Shown here: positions 29,389 through 37,281 of the stretch, piece after piece
How positions within the stretch are numbered: the stretch's first letter is position 1
Layout: every line of letters begins with the position of its first letter
Source: Acidobacteriota bacterium
GTDB lineage: Bacteria; Acidobacteriota; Polarisedimenticolia; Polarisedimenticolales; Polarisedimenticolaceae
Assembly (NCBI GenBank): GCA_029861955.1
Contig: JAOTYK010000008.1
Span: forward strand, 62,001-126,000
Reading direction: 5' to 3'
Length of the DNA stretch: 64,000 nucleotides
Translations under genes and position numbers: made by a program
The notes under the pieces: model-generated
What the model saw: only the letters and a program-made list of their open reading frames with translations
Databases searched by the model: none
What the model was told of the DNA's origin: nothing

Positions 29389-30915
29389 TCATGAGGCATC
29401 CCCACGAGCCGGCAACTGCCGATACTGCAACGCCTCGAGGAGGTGTCCCCTCCCGATCCTCACCACCACGTCCAGATCGGCGACGGTCCGTGCGATCCGC
29501 AGGACCCGATCGTACGCACGCATCGAGAGCCCCAGGCGGTCAACCGCGTCGTCGAGGATGCCACGGGCGTCGCGTTCGATCCGATCGGCCTTCAGCAGTT
29601 CCTCTCGTTCCAGGGCACCGTTGTAACGCCGCTCCGGTGGATTCCGTTGTCTTTGCCGCTCACGGGCGGAACTGACACGCTGACGCACGGCATGTGACGA
29701 CTCGTTTGGCTCATCCTGAAGTTCCTGCCCTCGCAACGCAGTCATCCGGCAGACCAGATCGAACCGGTCGAGCAACGGACCGGAGAGTCGACTCTGATAG
29801 GTGGCGATCTTCGGCGGCGAACAGGCACACCGACCATCGTGATGATCCGCGTATCCACACGGACACGGATTCATCGATGCGACCAGTTGGAATTGTGCCG
29901 GTAAATCCGCCACCTCCCGGTGCCGTACAACCCGGATCGATCCCGACTCCAACGGCTGACGCAACGCCTCCAACGGCTCCCGCCGGAACTCCGGAAGTTC
30001 GTCCAGGTAGAGCACGCCATGACTGGCCAGCGTAATCTCACCGGGACGGATCGGAACCCCACCGCCGGTCATCCCCGCCGGGGTCACTCCATGGTGCGGT
30101 GCACGGAACGGCCGAGTCATCACCAGCCCGTTGGCCACACCCGCTGCACCGTGGATCCGTGTGATCTCCAGACACTCCTCCTCATCGAGAGGAGGGAGGA
30201 TGCCGGGAAGCCGACGGGCCAACATCGTCTTGCCGGAACCCGGGGGCCCGACCAACAACAGGTGATGCCCACCGGCCGCCGCGATCTCCAGCCCACGACG
30301 GGCGCTCTCCTGCCCCTGGACCTGAGATAGATCGACGGCACAAGCCGGTGAGTTACATGCCGCCGCAAGCCGATCGGCGATCGGCTCGACGACCACCGTC
30401 GGTCTCCCCGCCTTCAACCGCTGGATCGCCTCCCGCAGGCTACTGGCCGCCAACACCTGCAGGTCGGGAACCAGCGCCGCCTCGGCGCCATTGGACTCCG
30501 GGACGACCATCCGCTTAATCCCGGCCTCCCGGGCCGCCAACGCCATGGCCATCGCCCCACGGATCGGTCGAAGCCCCCCATCGAGAGACAGCTCGCCACA
30601 CAGCAGCGTCTTGCCTAACGTGGACAATGGCAGATGCCCATCGGCGGCGAGGATCGCAATGGCGATCGGCAGGTCCAGACCCGCGCCACGCTTGGGCGTC
30701 TCCGCCGGCGCCAGATTGATGACGACACGCCGGGACGGTAAGGCAAATCCGGAATTGCGTAGCGCGGAGCGAACGCGATCGATCCCCTCCCGCACCGCAG
30801 AGTCCGGGAGACCGACCGTGGCAATCGTCGGCAGCCCACCGGCAAGATCGACCTCGACGGAGATCAGTTGCGCGTCGATTCCACGCAACACCGCCGCACG
30901 AACACGACCCAACAT
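29389..30915 (-). CDS. comM: YifB/ComM-family Mg chelatase-like AAA+ ATPase
   Basis: The 508-residue protein starts with an S5-fold Lon-protease-like domain (about 1-170, VEVDLAGGLPTIATVGLPD near 21-39), followed by an AAA+ domain with Walker A GPPGSGKTML, HGAAG and the PFRAPHHGVT loop, a zinc-type CPCGYADHHDGRCAC cluster, and a C-terminal Mg-chelatase helical domain ending LRIARTVADLD. ComM helicases help branch migration of incoming DNA in natural transformation; many genomes carry the gene without known competence. The zinc-like cysteine cluster is typical of the family. Confidence 0.93.
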   Translation of the reverse strand: MLGRVRAAVLRGIDAQLISVEVDLAGGLPTIATVGLPDSAVREGIDRVRSALRNSGFALPSRRVVINLAPAETPKRGAGLDLPIAIAILAADGHLPLSTLGKTLLCGELSLDGGLRPIRGAMAMALAAREAGIKRMVVPESNGAEAALVPDLQVLAASSLREAIQRLKAGRPTVVVEPIADRLAAACNSPACAVDLSQVQGQESARRGLEIAAAGGHHLLLVGPPGSGKTMLARRLPGILPPLDEEECLEITRIHGAAGVANGLVMTRPFRAPHHGVTPAGMTGGGVPIRPGEITLASHGVLYLDELPEFRREPLEALRQPLESGSIRVVRHREVADLPAQFQLVASMNPCPCGYADHHDGRCACSPPKIATYQSRLSGPLLDRFDLVCRMTALRGQELQDEPNESSHAVRQRVSSARERQRQRNPPERRYNGALEREELLKADRIERDARGILDDAVDRLGLSMRAYDRVLRIARTVADLDVVVRIGRGHLLEALQYRQLPARGDAS

Positions 30916-30957
30916 GGACGCTCCAGGGAGGCGGAGCGAGGACCTTCCGTTAAGAGG

Positions 30958-32718
30958 CTAGCTGCCGATACGGAGGCGGGTTCCGGGATGCAGGACGCCA
31001 TCGGCACGAATCCCGTTGGCGGCACACAGAGCATTGACCGTCGTACTAAAGCGACGCGCGATCCGCCACAGCGTGTCCCCTCGTCGGACCGTGTAGGTCT
31101 TCGGCGTGCTTCCGCTGGACGTCGTGCCACCGGAGGCGATACGACGAGCCGTCGCGGCGCTACGCACCCCGGGTGTCACCGTTAGCCGTTGACCGATCTG
31201 CAGGACCTTGCGTGTCGAGATACCGCTGGCGGCCGCGATACCCGCAGCGCTGGTGCTGTAACGACGAGCGATACCGGAGAGCGTGTCGCCGCGACGAACG
31301 CGGTACTGGATCGTTTCTCCACTCGCGACCGCGACGGACGAGTCGCCACTGTACCGACCGGCTGCGGCGGTCGGGATCAGGAGTTCCTTGCCGACGTTAA
31401 TCAACGTTCGGCGTCCCATGCGGTTGGTCTGCTGGATCGCCGCAACGCTGACACGGTAACGCCGAGAGATGTCGTACAGCGTATCGCCCGAACGAACGAT
31501 GTGACGCTCATAGAGAACGCGCTCGCCCACGGGGACTTCCTCGAGCGCGGCGAGGGTCATCGCGCCGCTGCCAAGCGGAACGCGGACCGTCGTCACTCCA
31601 CTGGGTGGGGTCTGCAGCCGACGTAACGCCGGGTTCAACGCACGCATGCGATCCGGAGTCGTTCCGGCGCAACGAGCCAGGACCCTCAGGTCCGCCGCTC
31701 CATCGACTTCGATGGAGTCGTAGACCACCGGGGACTCGTAGTTGAGATCGAAACCGAAATCGTTCGGGTTCTTGGAAATGATCGTCGCGGCGATGATGGC
31801 GGGGACATAGTTCTTCGTCTCGCGACGAAGCCAACGGCTCTCGGCCAACTTCCAGAAGTCGCGACTGCCGGTCTTGCGAATCGCCAGTCGGACCCGGCCC
31901 TCTCCGGCGTTGTAACCGGCCATCGCCAGGTACCAGTCGCCGAACTCATCATAAAGATCGCTCAGGTAGGCCGCCGCCGCGTAGGCCGCTTTCTCCGGAT
32001 CGGATCGCTCGTCGACCCAGTAGTCGATGCGAAGGTCGTAACTCTTTCCGGTGGCGGCGATGAACTGATAGACACCCTTGGCCCTGGCACGGGAGTAGGC
32101 CGTGGGTTTGTAGGCACTCTCGACGTGGGCCAGGTAGACCAGATCCTCGGGGATGCCGGCCTCACGGAAGATCCGTCGGAACATATCGACATAGCGCCCG
32201 GAGCGTTCGAGACCCTTGGCGAATCCGCTCTTCTGCCGCGTGCCGTATTGCTCGAGCCAGAATTTCACCTTCCCGTTGCGAACGATCGGATAGTCGTAGC
32301 CCGGCTTGTCTTTGAGCAGCGGACCCATCGTGATGTTCCGCGTCTCCTCCGCGTCGGGGGCGAAGGTCGACGGGTCGGGGCCCGCCAGCTGGTCGTGGGC
32401 TGCGTCGCTGACCTGCTCGTCGGGTGCCAGATCGCTGGGGGTCGCCTCCCCATCCTGTTGTGAGATCTCGCGGGCCGGCAGCAGCGGTACCTGCTCGTCC
32501 GGAACCTCCGGCGGTGCCTCATCCGAACCCCGGGACTCGGGAACGACGGCATGCTCCACCGGCGGTGGGGCCTCCTTGGAGGCCGGCGGCGAGACCCGCG
32601 GCTGACGTTGGCTCTGCATGAGCCCGCAGCCTGACAGAAAACACAGCGCGCAGACGAGGGTCGGCACCGTGATCGACGTTGCGAGTCGAATACCCTGCGG
32701 GGGGAAAGAAAGCGACAA
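30958..32718 (-). CDS. mltD: LysM lipoprotein lytic transglycosylase (MltD-like)
   Basis: The 586-residue protein begins at TTG 32716-32718 with AAAGGA (32726-32731) 7 bases upstream. A lipoprotein signal ends at LSGC (C31). A disordered Pro/Glu region follows, then a transglycosylase family 1 SLT domain (about 175-300): catalytic Glu in AHVESAYKPTAYS, KGVYQF, and MAGYNAGEGRV. Three C-terminal LysM modules follow, each with a GDTLxxIxRR core, the last ending the protein. It would cut glycan strands from the outer membrane inner face. The longer frame to 32811 is rejected because it starts upstream of the predicted promoter. Confidence 0.92.
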   Translation of the reverse strand: MSLSFPPQGIRLATSITVPTLVCALCFLSGCGLMQSQRQPRVSPPASKEAPPPVEHAVVPESRGSDEAPPEVPDEQVPLLPAREISQQDGEATPSDLAPDEQVSDAAHDQLAGPDPSTFAPDAEETRNITMGPLLKDKPGYDYPIVRNGKVKFWLEQYGTRQKSGFAKGLERSGRYVDMFRRIFREAGIPEDLVYLAHVESAYKPTAYSRARAKGVYQFIAATGKSYDLRIDYWVDERSDPEKAAYAAAAYLSDLYDEFGDWYLAMAGYNAGEGRVRLAIRKTGSRDFWKLAESRWLRRETKNYVPAIIAATIISKNPNDFGFDLNYESPVVYDSIEVDGAADLRVLARCAGTTPDRMRALNPALRRLQTPPSGVTTVRVPLGSGAMTLAALEEVPVGERVLYERHIVRSGDTLYDISRRYRVSVAAIQQTNRMGRRTLINVGKELLIPTAAAGRYSGDSSVAVASGETIQYRVRRGDTLSGIARRYSTSAAGIAAASGISTRKVLQIGQRLTVTPGVRSAATARRIASGGTTSSGSTPKTYTVRRGDTLWRIARRFSTTVNALCAANGIRADGVLHPGTRLRIGS

Positions 32719-32763
32719 CGAGCGGTCCTTTCTGTGGTGCAATGGCACCGTGAAACGGAGCCA

Positions 32764-32793
32764 AATATAGGGGGGGTGCCGTCGGGAAGTCAA
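32764..32793 (-). promoter_or_regulatory. Predicted mltD promoter
   Basis: Minus strand TTGACT (32788-32793), 18 bases, TATATT (32764-32769). Leader about 38 bases to the TTG start. It stands back to back with the recA promoter, 24 bases between the two -35 boxes. Confidence 0.6.
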
Positions 32794-32817
32794 CTGATTG
32801 CCGGGGTCCATCGGTCG

Positions 32818-32846
32818 TTGACTTTTCGCTCACTTTCGCCTAGGCT
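32818..32846 (+). promoter_or_regulatory. recA promoter with candidate LexA operator in the spacer
   Basis: TTGACT (32818-32823), 17 bases, TAGGCT (32841-32846). The spacer contains TTTCGC-TCAC-TTTCGC, and the block TTCGCCTAGG is repeated exactly at the same place in the lexA promoter. A third TTTCGC follows the -10. No standard CTGT-N8-ACAG or CGAAC-N4-GTTCG box is present. Confidence 0.6.
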
Positions 32847-32902
32847 TTCGCTTCCCGAATACGTGTCCCGTGGTGCCTGCGACCCGGCCCAAGGAGTGAT
32901 GG

Positions 32903-34057
32903 ATGTCCAAGGACGAAGCAAACGGAATCTCCCAAGAGAAGCATAAAGCGCTGGATCTGGCGGTTTCTCAGATCGAACGGCAGTTCGGTAAGGGATCGAT
33001 CATGAAGCTGGGAGACCGGGGCGGGGTGAAGATCCCCGTCATTTCGACGTCATCGCTCTCGATCGACTATGCCGTCGGTGTCGGCGGAGTGCCTCGCGGC
33101 CGGGTGGTGGAAGTCTTCGGCCCCGAGTCCTCCGGTAAGACCACCCTGGCCCTCCATGTGGTGGCCGAGGCGCAGAAGGCCGGTGGGTTGGCGGCGTTCG
33201 TCGATGCGGAGCATGCACTGGATCCTGAGTACGCAAAAAAACTCGGCGTCGATGTCGACAATCTGATGGTCTCCCAACCCGACTCCGGAGAGCAGGCGTT
33301 GGAGATCACGGAGATCCTGATCCGCTCGGGATCGATGGATGTGGTGGTCGTCGATTCGGTGGCAGCCCTGGTTCCCAAGGCCGAGCTGGATGGCGAGATG
33401 GGCGATTCCCATGTGGGGCTTCAGGCCCGCCTCATGTCTCAGGCGATGCGCAAGCTCACGGGCATCGTTTCCAAGAGCAAGACCAACCTCCTGTTCATCA
33501 ACCAGATCCGTGAAAAGATCGGCGTCATGTTCGGAAGCCCCGAGACCACAAGCGGCGGCCGGGCATTGAAGTTCTATTCGTCGATGCGTCTCGATATCCG
33601 CAGGATCGGAGCTATCAAGGTCGGCGACGAGACCATCGGCAACCGTACGAAACTCCGTGTGGTGAAGAACAAGGTAGCCGCGCCGTTCCGCATCGCAGAG
33701 TTCGACATCCTCTATGGCATGGGGATCTCAAAGGAAGGCGACCTGATCGAACTCGGCGTCGCCCACAAGATCATCGACAAGTCGGGATCGTGGTTCTCCT
33801 ACGGCGACCTGCGCCTCGGCCAGGGTCGCGAGAACACCCGGCTCTTCTTGCGAGACAACCCGGATCTGGCGATGGAGATCGACGCAAAACTCCGTCAAGA
33901 ACTGGATCTGACTCCGAAAGAGATCGACGACGAAGCCGCCGCCGAGACCCCGGCCGAAGCCGCTGCCGACGACGCTCCGACCAACGGAACCCGCACCCCA
34001 ACGAAGGCCGCCAGCGGCCCACGTAAAGGCGCTCGGAGAGCCACCCCACCGGCTTGA
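32903..34057 (+). CDS. recA: Recombinase RecA
   Basis: Forms filaments on single-stranded DNA for strand exchange and triggers LexA self-cleavage. The 384 residues carry Walker A GPESSGKT (73-80), the VDAEHALDP segment, Walker [10 protein letters not shown], loop L1 [18 protein letters not shown] and loop L2 [23 protein letters not shown] (given as markers: [11 protein letters not shown]). The C-terminal tail is longer than in E. coli and rich in Ala/Glu then basic. Ribosome site AAGGAG (32891-32896) is 6 bases before the ATG. It is monocistronic by layout, followed by tRNA-Phe. Confidence 0.98.
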   Translation: MSKDEANGISQEKHKALDLAVSQIERQFGKGSIMKLGDRGGVKIPVISTSSLSIDYAVGVGGVPRGRVVEVFGPESSGKTTLALHVVAEAQKAGGLAAFVDAEHALDPEYAKKLGVDVDNLMVSQPDSGEQALEITEILIRSGSMDVVVVDSVAALVPKAELDGEMGDSHVGLQARLMSQAMRKLTGIVSKSKTNLLFINQIREKIGVMFGSPETTSGGRALKFYSSMRLDIRRIGAIKVGDETIGNRTKLRVVKNKVAAPFRIAEFDILYGMGISKEGDLIELGVAHKIIDKSGSWFSYGDLRLGQGRENTRLFLRDNPDLAMEIDAKLRQELDLTPKEIDDEAAAETPAEAAADDAPTNGTRTPTKAASGPRKGARRATPPA

Positions 34058-34100
34058 CGGTCTGTGGGGCCTGTGACACCATGCCACGCTTCGTGGGTCT

Positions 34101-34176
34101 GCCTCGGTAGCTCAGTTGGTAGAGCGAGGGATTGAAAATCCCTGCGTCGGTGGTTCAAATCCGCCCCGAGGCACCA
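34101..34176 (+). tRNA. tRNA-Phe (GAA)
   Basis: A complete cloverleaf: acceptor GCCTCGG/CCGAGGC (34101-34107, 34166-34172), D stem GCTC/GAGC, anticodon stem AGGGA/TCCCT with loop TTGAAAA and anticodon GAA at 34134-34136, T stem GGTGG/CCGCC with loop TTCAAAT. Discriminator A at 34173 and CCA encoded at 34174-34176. The last 22 bases overlap the kinase gene on the other strand. A possible weak promoter starts with TTGACG at 34054-34059, inside the end of recA. Confidence 0.97.
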
Positions 34177-34931
34177 CCGCCCCGCAGCCATCGTCGCAGG
34201 GCTCGGTAGGGCACCCGAATCCACCCATGGGCCCGGGTCCAACCGCGACGCTCCCACGACTCGGTATGATCCTCCGGCGTCATGCTCTCGGGGTCGTTGC
34301 GCCGCCAATGTTTCAACAGGTGGAACCGATCGGCCCGTTGGAACTCTCTCAACAACGCCGTACCGGCCCGGGTCGGCAGCAGACGCCAGACGCCGCGACG
34401 CTGCCGTCGCTCCTCCGGACAATGCCAGGCGATACCGAAGTCGATCAGGTAGGGTCGGCGGTCGTCGCCCACCAACACGTTCTCCGGCTTGGAGAGATCG
34501 ATATAGGCGAGGTCATGCAGATGGATCCGTTTGAGCAGTTCGTCCAGCCTGGAAAAGAACTGCGGGTCCAATGAGGGAGAGATTCGGACAAGAGGGCGCC
34601 CCTCGATGTAATCGTGAGCTAGCCCCGCGGCACCCACCTCCCCTCGGTAGCGTGGCACGCCGTCCATCTCGCCGAGAACCCGATAGATCCGTTGCTCCCT
34701 TCCGATGAGCCATCGACCCAGCCAGCCCATCGGTAGGCCGAAGAAGCTGATCCGACGCCCGAGCTTGACGATGACCTTGTCCGCGCCTTGAACGTAGATG
34801 CCCGTGGCACCGTGGAAGTCGTGTTTGAGGACCGATGCTCTGGAGAAGCGGGCGCCCTGAACCTCGACGCGATCGGGCATCTCCTCCGCGCCTAGCGCAC
34901 GAAACCTCGAACGGGCCCAATGGCGGATCAC
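34155..34931 (-). CDS. Small protein/lipopolysaccharide kinase-fold protein
   Basis: The 258-residue protein has a compact kinase fold: a possible ATP lysine near K56 (VIVKLGRR), HDYIEGRPL hinge (106-114), catalytic loop YIDLSKPENVL (143-153, D145 and N151) and the metal motif DFG (164-166). This is the RIO/Kdo-kinase-like branch. Substrate unknown; the basic C-terminus (about 215-258) has no clear domain. Last gene of the lexA-led operon, 3 bases after the methyltransferase gene, start GTG. Its final seven codons and stop are antisense to tRNA-Phe. Confidence 0.78.
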   Translation of the reverse strand: MIRHWARSRFRALGAEEMPDRVEVQGARFSRASVLKHDFHGATGIYVQGADKVIVKLGRRISFFGLPMGWLGRWLIGREQRIYRVLGEMDGVPRYRGEVGAAGLAHDYIEGRPLVRISPSLDPQFFSRLDELLKRIHLHDLAYIDLSKPENVLVGDDRRPYLIDFGIAWHCPEERRQRRGVWRLLPTRAGTALLREFQRADRFHLLKHWRRNDPESMTPEDHTESWERRGWTRAHGWIRVPYRALRRWLRGGGASGRI

Positions 34932-34934
34932 ACC

Positions 34935-35528
34935 CTACCCCAGGAGACGGTGGATGTAGTACAGCGCCAGGCAGAAGACGACGATGTAGATCGGTTCGCC
35001 GTTCTGGACGAGACTCTGACGGAACGACCAACTACCCAGCTTGAACCCGCCGTAGGGTCGCAGACTCGGTAGCTGTGCGTGGGTCTTGGCCCGCCACTCG
35101 CGCCAGTCGTCGCCGAACAGACGCTCCAGCTTGGTATCCTCGCCTCGGATGGCCGGCGGATAGTAGAGCGCCGTGATCAACAACCACAACGGAACGCTCC
35201 ACCAGAGCGATGAGGCGAGACAGAAGCCGACGGCGATCAGATGGTTTCCGACATAGAGCGGATGACGGACGAAGGCGTAGGGCCCGGTCGTCGCAAGCTG
35301 CTTATCCTTCTTGACGTGTCCCGAGGCCCACAGGCGGATCAGCATGCCCACGACCACCACAACAGCGCCCGGGAGAAAGAGACTCTCGAGGGGGCGTGCG
35401 ACGAACGTGACCAACGCGATAAACGAGATGCCGACGAACTGACGGTGTCGATCCCGGCGATATCGCAGATCGTGGATGAAGCGGGAAATCCCCGAGCTCG
35501 GGCGGGTCGGAATCGCCGTTTCACTCAT
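34935..35528 (-). CDS. Isoprenylcysteine carboxyl methyltransferase-like membrane protein
   Basis: The 197-residue protein has membrane helices at about 32-70, 90-125 and 170-193, and the ICMT/PEMT core TTGPYAFVRHPLYVGNHL with a late E-D pair (GEDTKLERLFGDDWREW). Family members methylate phospholipids or prenyl-cysteine ends using SAM; bacterial substrates are mostly unknown. It overlaps the PilZ gene by 4 bases (ATGA) and precedes the kinase gene by 3 bases, so it is in a tight operon. Confidence 0.8.
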   Translation of the reverse strand: MSETAIPTRPSSGISRFIHDLRYRRDRHRQFVGISFIALVTFVARPLESLFLPGAVVVVVGMLIRLWASGHVKKDKQLATTGPYAFVRHPLYVGNHLIAVGFCLASSLWWSVPLWLLITALYYPPAIRGEDTKLERLFGDDWREWRAKTHAQLPSLRPYGGFKLGSWSFRQSLVQNGEPIYIVVFCLALYYIHRLLG

Positions 35529-36250
35529 GACGTTTCGCTCTCCTTCGACAGCTGTCGGACGTGACGTAGATACATCGTCGGTGGGCTGATCAATTGAACT
35601 CCCATGCCGGCCGGTTTACTCCCCCGCTTGTGCGGAGTCGACCAGACCACCTTGCCCACCAGCGGGATCGTAAACTCATAGAGTTCGACCAGTAACTTCA
35701 CGGTTGTCGCCTTGGGAAGGGGCTTGTCTGTGGCCACGAAGAGGCCGTTCTTGGACAGGTCCGACGTGACCGCCGAGGTCGTCGCCTTCTCCTCCCCGAA
35801 TCGCACCGACAGATTGAGGAGGAGACGCGGATCTTTCCCCCCGATGGGCGCCTGCACGGCATCGTCTTCCGGATTCGGTGCCCCCGGAATCGTCGAAACC
35901 GAGTCGATGGACACGCCCTCTTCGAGGATCTTGATCTCCCGACGAGCGCAGTGGTCGCGGATGTAGTCCATCCCCTGCAACTCGACATCCTGCGGCGTGT
36001 CGCCGACAAACTTCAGCGCACCGCGTCCACCGGGAACGCTCCACAGCATGTTGGGATAGGTCAGCACGCGTGCCCGCCAGAGTTCACGGCATTCGGCGAT
36101 CAGGACGCCGTAGACTTCGGTCCGCCCACCCGCCTCAACCGCGACCCGTCCGGCATGCCGTTCGGGCCCGGTGGCCAGCAACGCACCCGGACAGTCGCGT
36201 CGCCCCTCGTGGCGCGTGCAACAGACCGGGCACCATTCTGTCGAGTTCAT
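35525..36250 (-). CDS. PilZ-domain protein with N-terminal cysteine motif
   Basis: The 241-residue protein starts with a possible zinc site (CPVCCTRHEGRRDC, 7-20), a middle region of unknown fold (about 25-130), and a C-terminal PilZ-like domain (about 140-235) with DLSKNGLFVATDKPLP, the usual D-x-S-x-x-G element. The upstream RxxxR motif needed for c-di-GMP is not clear, so ligand binding is uncertain. Start ATG overlaps the stop of the small membrane protein (ATGA), and the end overlaps the methyltransferase gene. Confidence 0.75.
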   Translation of the reverse strand: MNSTEWCPVCCTRHEGRRDCPGALLATGPERHAGRVAVEAGGRTEVYGVLIAECRELWRARVLTYPNMLWSVPGGRGALKFVGDTPQDVELQGMDYIRDHCARREIKILEEGVSIDSVSTIPGAPNPEDDAVQAPIGGKDPRLLLNLSVRFGEEKATTSAVTSDLSKNGLFVATDKPLPKATTVKLLVELYEFTIPLVGKVVWSTPHKRGSKPAGMGVQLISPPTMYLRHVRQLSKESETS

Positions 36251-36417
36251 GGGGCGTCGGGCTCGATAGGACCGGATCCACGGATCGCGTTGGGTTCACT
36301 CTGAGCGATCGAGCGCCACAACCCGTGAGCCACGACCACTCCGACCCAGACCCAGAGTCCCACCGCGGCGAAGAAACCGGAGATCAACCAGCCAGATGCA
36401 GAAGCAGACGATTCCAT
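36247..36417 (-). CDS. 56-residue single-pass membrane protein
   Basis: A short open frame from ATG 36415-36417 to TGA 36247-36249 encodes a protein with one membrane helix (about 9-31, GWLISGFFAAVGLWVWVGVV) and a polar tail. GGAG (36426-36429) lies 8 bases upstream, and the stop overlaps the PilZ ATG in an ATGA junction. These two features and the position inside the operon support a real gene. No homolog is recognised. The adjacent 39 bases back to pabC hold nothing else. Confidence 0.7.
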   Translation of the reverse strand: MESSASASGWLISGFFAAVGLWVWVGVVVAHGLWRSIAQSEPNAIRGSGPIEPDAP

Positions 36418-36456
36418 GAGCAACACTCCGTCGTGGATCGCTGGGACTGTACCACC

Positions 36457-37281
36457 CTACTCTGCGATTTTCCGCAATTTCGCAACCCTCCCGGCCAGTT
36501 CCGCCGTTCGTTGCCCCGGCTCTCCGCGTCCGATCTTTCGTCCGTCGACGGACAGCAAGGAACGGATGCCCTTGACGCTCGATGACAGGAAGGCCTCCTC
36601 GCAGCGCAGCAGACGTGGCAGACGGATATTGCCCTCGTGGATCGTGTACCCGGCGTCCCCTGCCGCGGCCAGGACGATGCGTCGGATGACACCGGGCAGG
36701 ATCCCGTCACGGATGGCCGGCGTGAAGATCGCGCCCCCTCGCAGCAGGAACAGGTTGCTCATGCAGCCCTCTGCCAATCGGCCCCGCGTGTTGAGCCAGA
36801 GCCCCTCGTCGGCACCATGCGCCCGCGCCCACTCCAGACCCAGCTCGTTCCCTGCATAGTTCAGGGTCTTGTGGTTGGCACACGGGTCATCGGGGTTCTT
36901 GCGCCACGGCAAGATGACGGCAGTCGCCGGCCGACCGGCCTCGTCGGCGTCGATGGCACCGTTGAGGACGACGGTGCGACCTCCGCGGGTCACCAGCAGT
37001 TTCAACCAGCCGGAACGATGGCCCGATAACCGGGCCTCCTCGATCAGGACCGCACGAAGGTCGTACCCGTGATCCAGATTGATCTGAAGGGCGGTCGCGC
37101 TCTCACGCAGTCGCTCGAGGTGTTCATCGAGATCAAGAAGGCGGCCGTCGCGGATCGCCGCGGTTTCAAAAAGGCCCAGGCCGACGTGAACCGCAGGGTC
37201 ATCGACGGCGAAGGAGATCTCCCTAAGCGGTCGTCGCTGACCGTCCACCCACCCCAGACTCTCCCGATCAGGGAGTCTCAC
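36457..37281 (-). CDS. pabC: Class IV aminotransferase, probable aminodeoxychorismate lyase
   Basis: PLP enzyme that releases pyruvate from aminodeoxychorismate to give p-aminobenzoate for folate. The GTG start at 37281 overlaps the pabB stop (GTGA) and has GGAGG (37289-37293) 7 bases upstream, giving 274 residues. Visible are GLGLFETAAIRDGRLLDLDEHLERL (marker: GLFETAAI), the PLP lysine region HKTLNYAGNELG, and LAEGCMSNLFLLR near the substrate loop. Branched-chain aminotransferase is an alternative reading from sequence alone; adjacency to pabB favours PabC. Confidence 0.85.
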   Translation of the reverse strand: MRLPDRESLGWVDGQRRPLREISFAVDDPAVHVGLGLFETAAIRDGRLLDLDEHLERLRESATALQINLDHGYDLRAVLIEEARLSGHRSGWLKLLVTRGGRTVVLNGAIDADEAGRPATAVILPWRKNPDDPCANHKTLNYAGNELGLEWARAHGADEGLWLNTRGRLAEGCMSNLFLLRGGAIFTPAIRDGILPGVIRRIVLAAAGDAGYTIHEGNIRLPRLLRCEEAFLSSSVKGIRSLLSVDGRKIGRGEPGQRTAELAGRVAKLRKIAE

